Source: Luteimonas sp. S4-F44 (GTDB lineage Bacteria > Pseudomonadota > Gammaproteobacteria > Xanthomonadales > Xanthomonadaceae). From it: a stretch of DNA of 64,000 bases. Location: assembly GCF_022637415.1 (NCBI RefSeq), contig NZ_CP093340.1, forward strand, positions 496,001 to 560,000. The letters are read 5' to 3'. Positions 62,430-64,000 of the stretch are shown here, piece after piece (position 1 is the stretch's first letter; every line of letters begins with the position of its first letter). The position numbers and the translations under genes are program-made. Under the pieces are notes generated by a model. It had not been told where the DNA came from. It was given only the letters and a program-made list of their open reading frames with translations, and made no database searches.

Positions 62430-64000
<1,571 letters not shown>

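Overview
The window is a GC-rich chromosomal stretch carrying about 70 protein-coding genes, very tightly packed on both strands. The gene content and order point to a gammaproteobacterium of the Xanthomonadaceae/Lysobacteraceae (Luteimonas/Lysobacter-like). The main clues are mreBCD-mrdA-rodA-mltB-rlpA-dacA followed by ybeD-lipB-lipA, the aroQ-accB-accC cluster next to tlpA-dsbD-cutA, and groESL with a CIRCE element. This assignment rests on recognised families and synteny, not on a database search. No tRNA, rRNA, CRISPR array, transposase or prophage was seen.

Layout. 1-2000: left-edge secreted Pro/Ala-rich protein (partial) and a MATE exporter. 2183-3864: a putative type-44 polymorphic toxin followed at once by a small lipoprotein, a likely effector/immunity pair. 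4114-5726: FMN reductase and a PfkB-family kinase. 5970-15592: the cell-elongation and peptidoglycan cluster (MreB, MreC, MreD, PBP2, RodA, MltB, RlpA, D,D-carboxypeptidase), mostly joined by start/stop overlaps and closed by a strong terminator. 15713-18259: lipoate synthesis (ybeD, lipB, lipA), with a blue-light BLUF protein inserted and translationally coupled to lipB. 18460-20649: the Prc protease. 20937-23866: two EamA exporters and a convergent hydrolase. 24016-24399: a decayed nucleotidyltransferase.

24425-29454: a MacAB-like export operon on the minus strand (adaptor, ATPase, two permeases, small membrane protein) containing an inverted pair of palindromic repeats. 29682-33294: a divergent ABC-2 transporter coupled to a DesK/DesR-type two-component system. 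33821-38516: aminopeptidase, HAD phosphatase, AI-2E-type permease and a YqjD/YqjE-like stress-envelope trio. 38572-43886: DegP/Q protease, histone-H1-like protein, OmpR-type regulator and a lipoprotein-like diguanylate cyclase. 43971-53331: mixed small genes, including a degenerate SRAP protein, Apt, a lytic transglycosylase, a sugar dehydrogenase and an EF-hand protein. 54891-61146: accC, accB, aroQ, tlpA, dsbD and cutA, all on the minus strand. 61325-64000: a PagL-like lipid A deacylase, then groES and groEL, which runs off the right edge.

The most unusual items are the toxin/lipoprotein pair, the BLUF gene inside the lipoate cluster, an SRAP homologue lacking the whole known catalytic set, a DsbD with two alpha domains joined by an in-frame palindromic repeat, and the inverted repeat pair inside the export operon.
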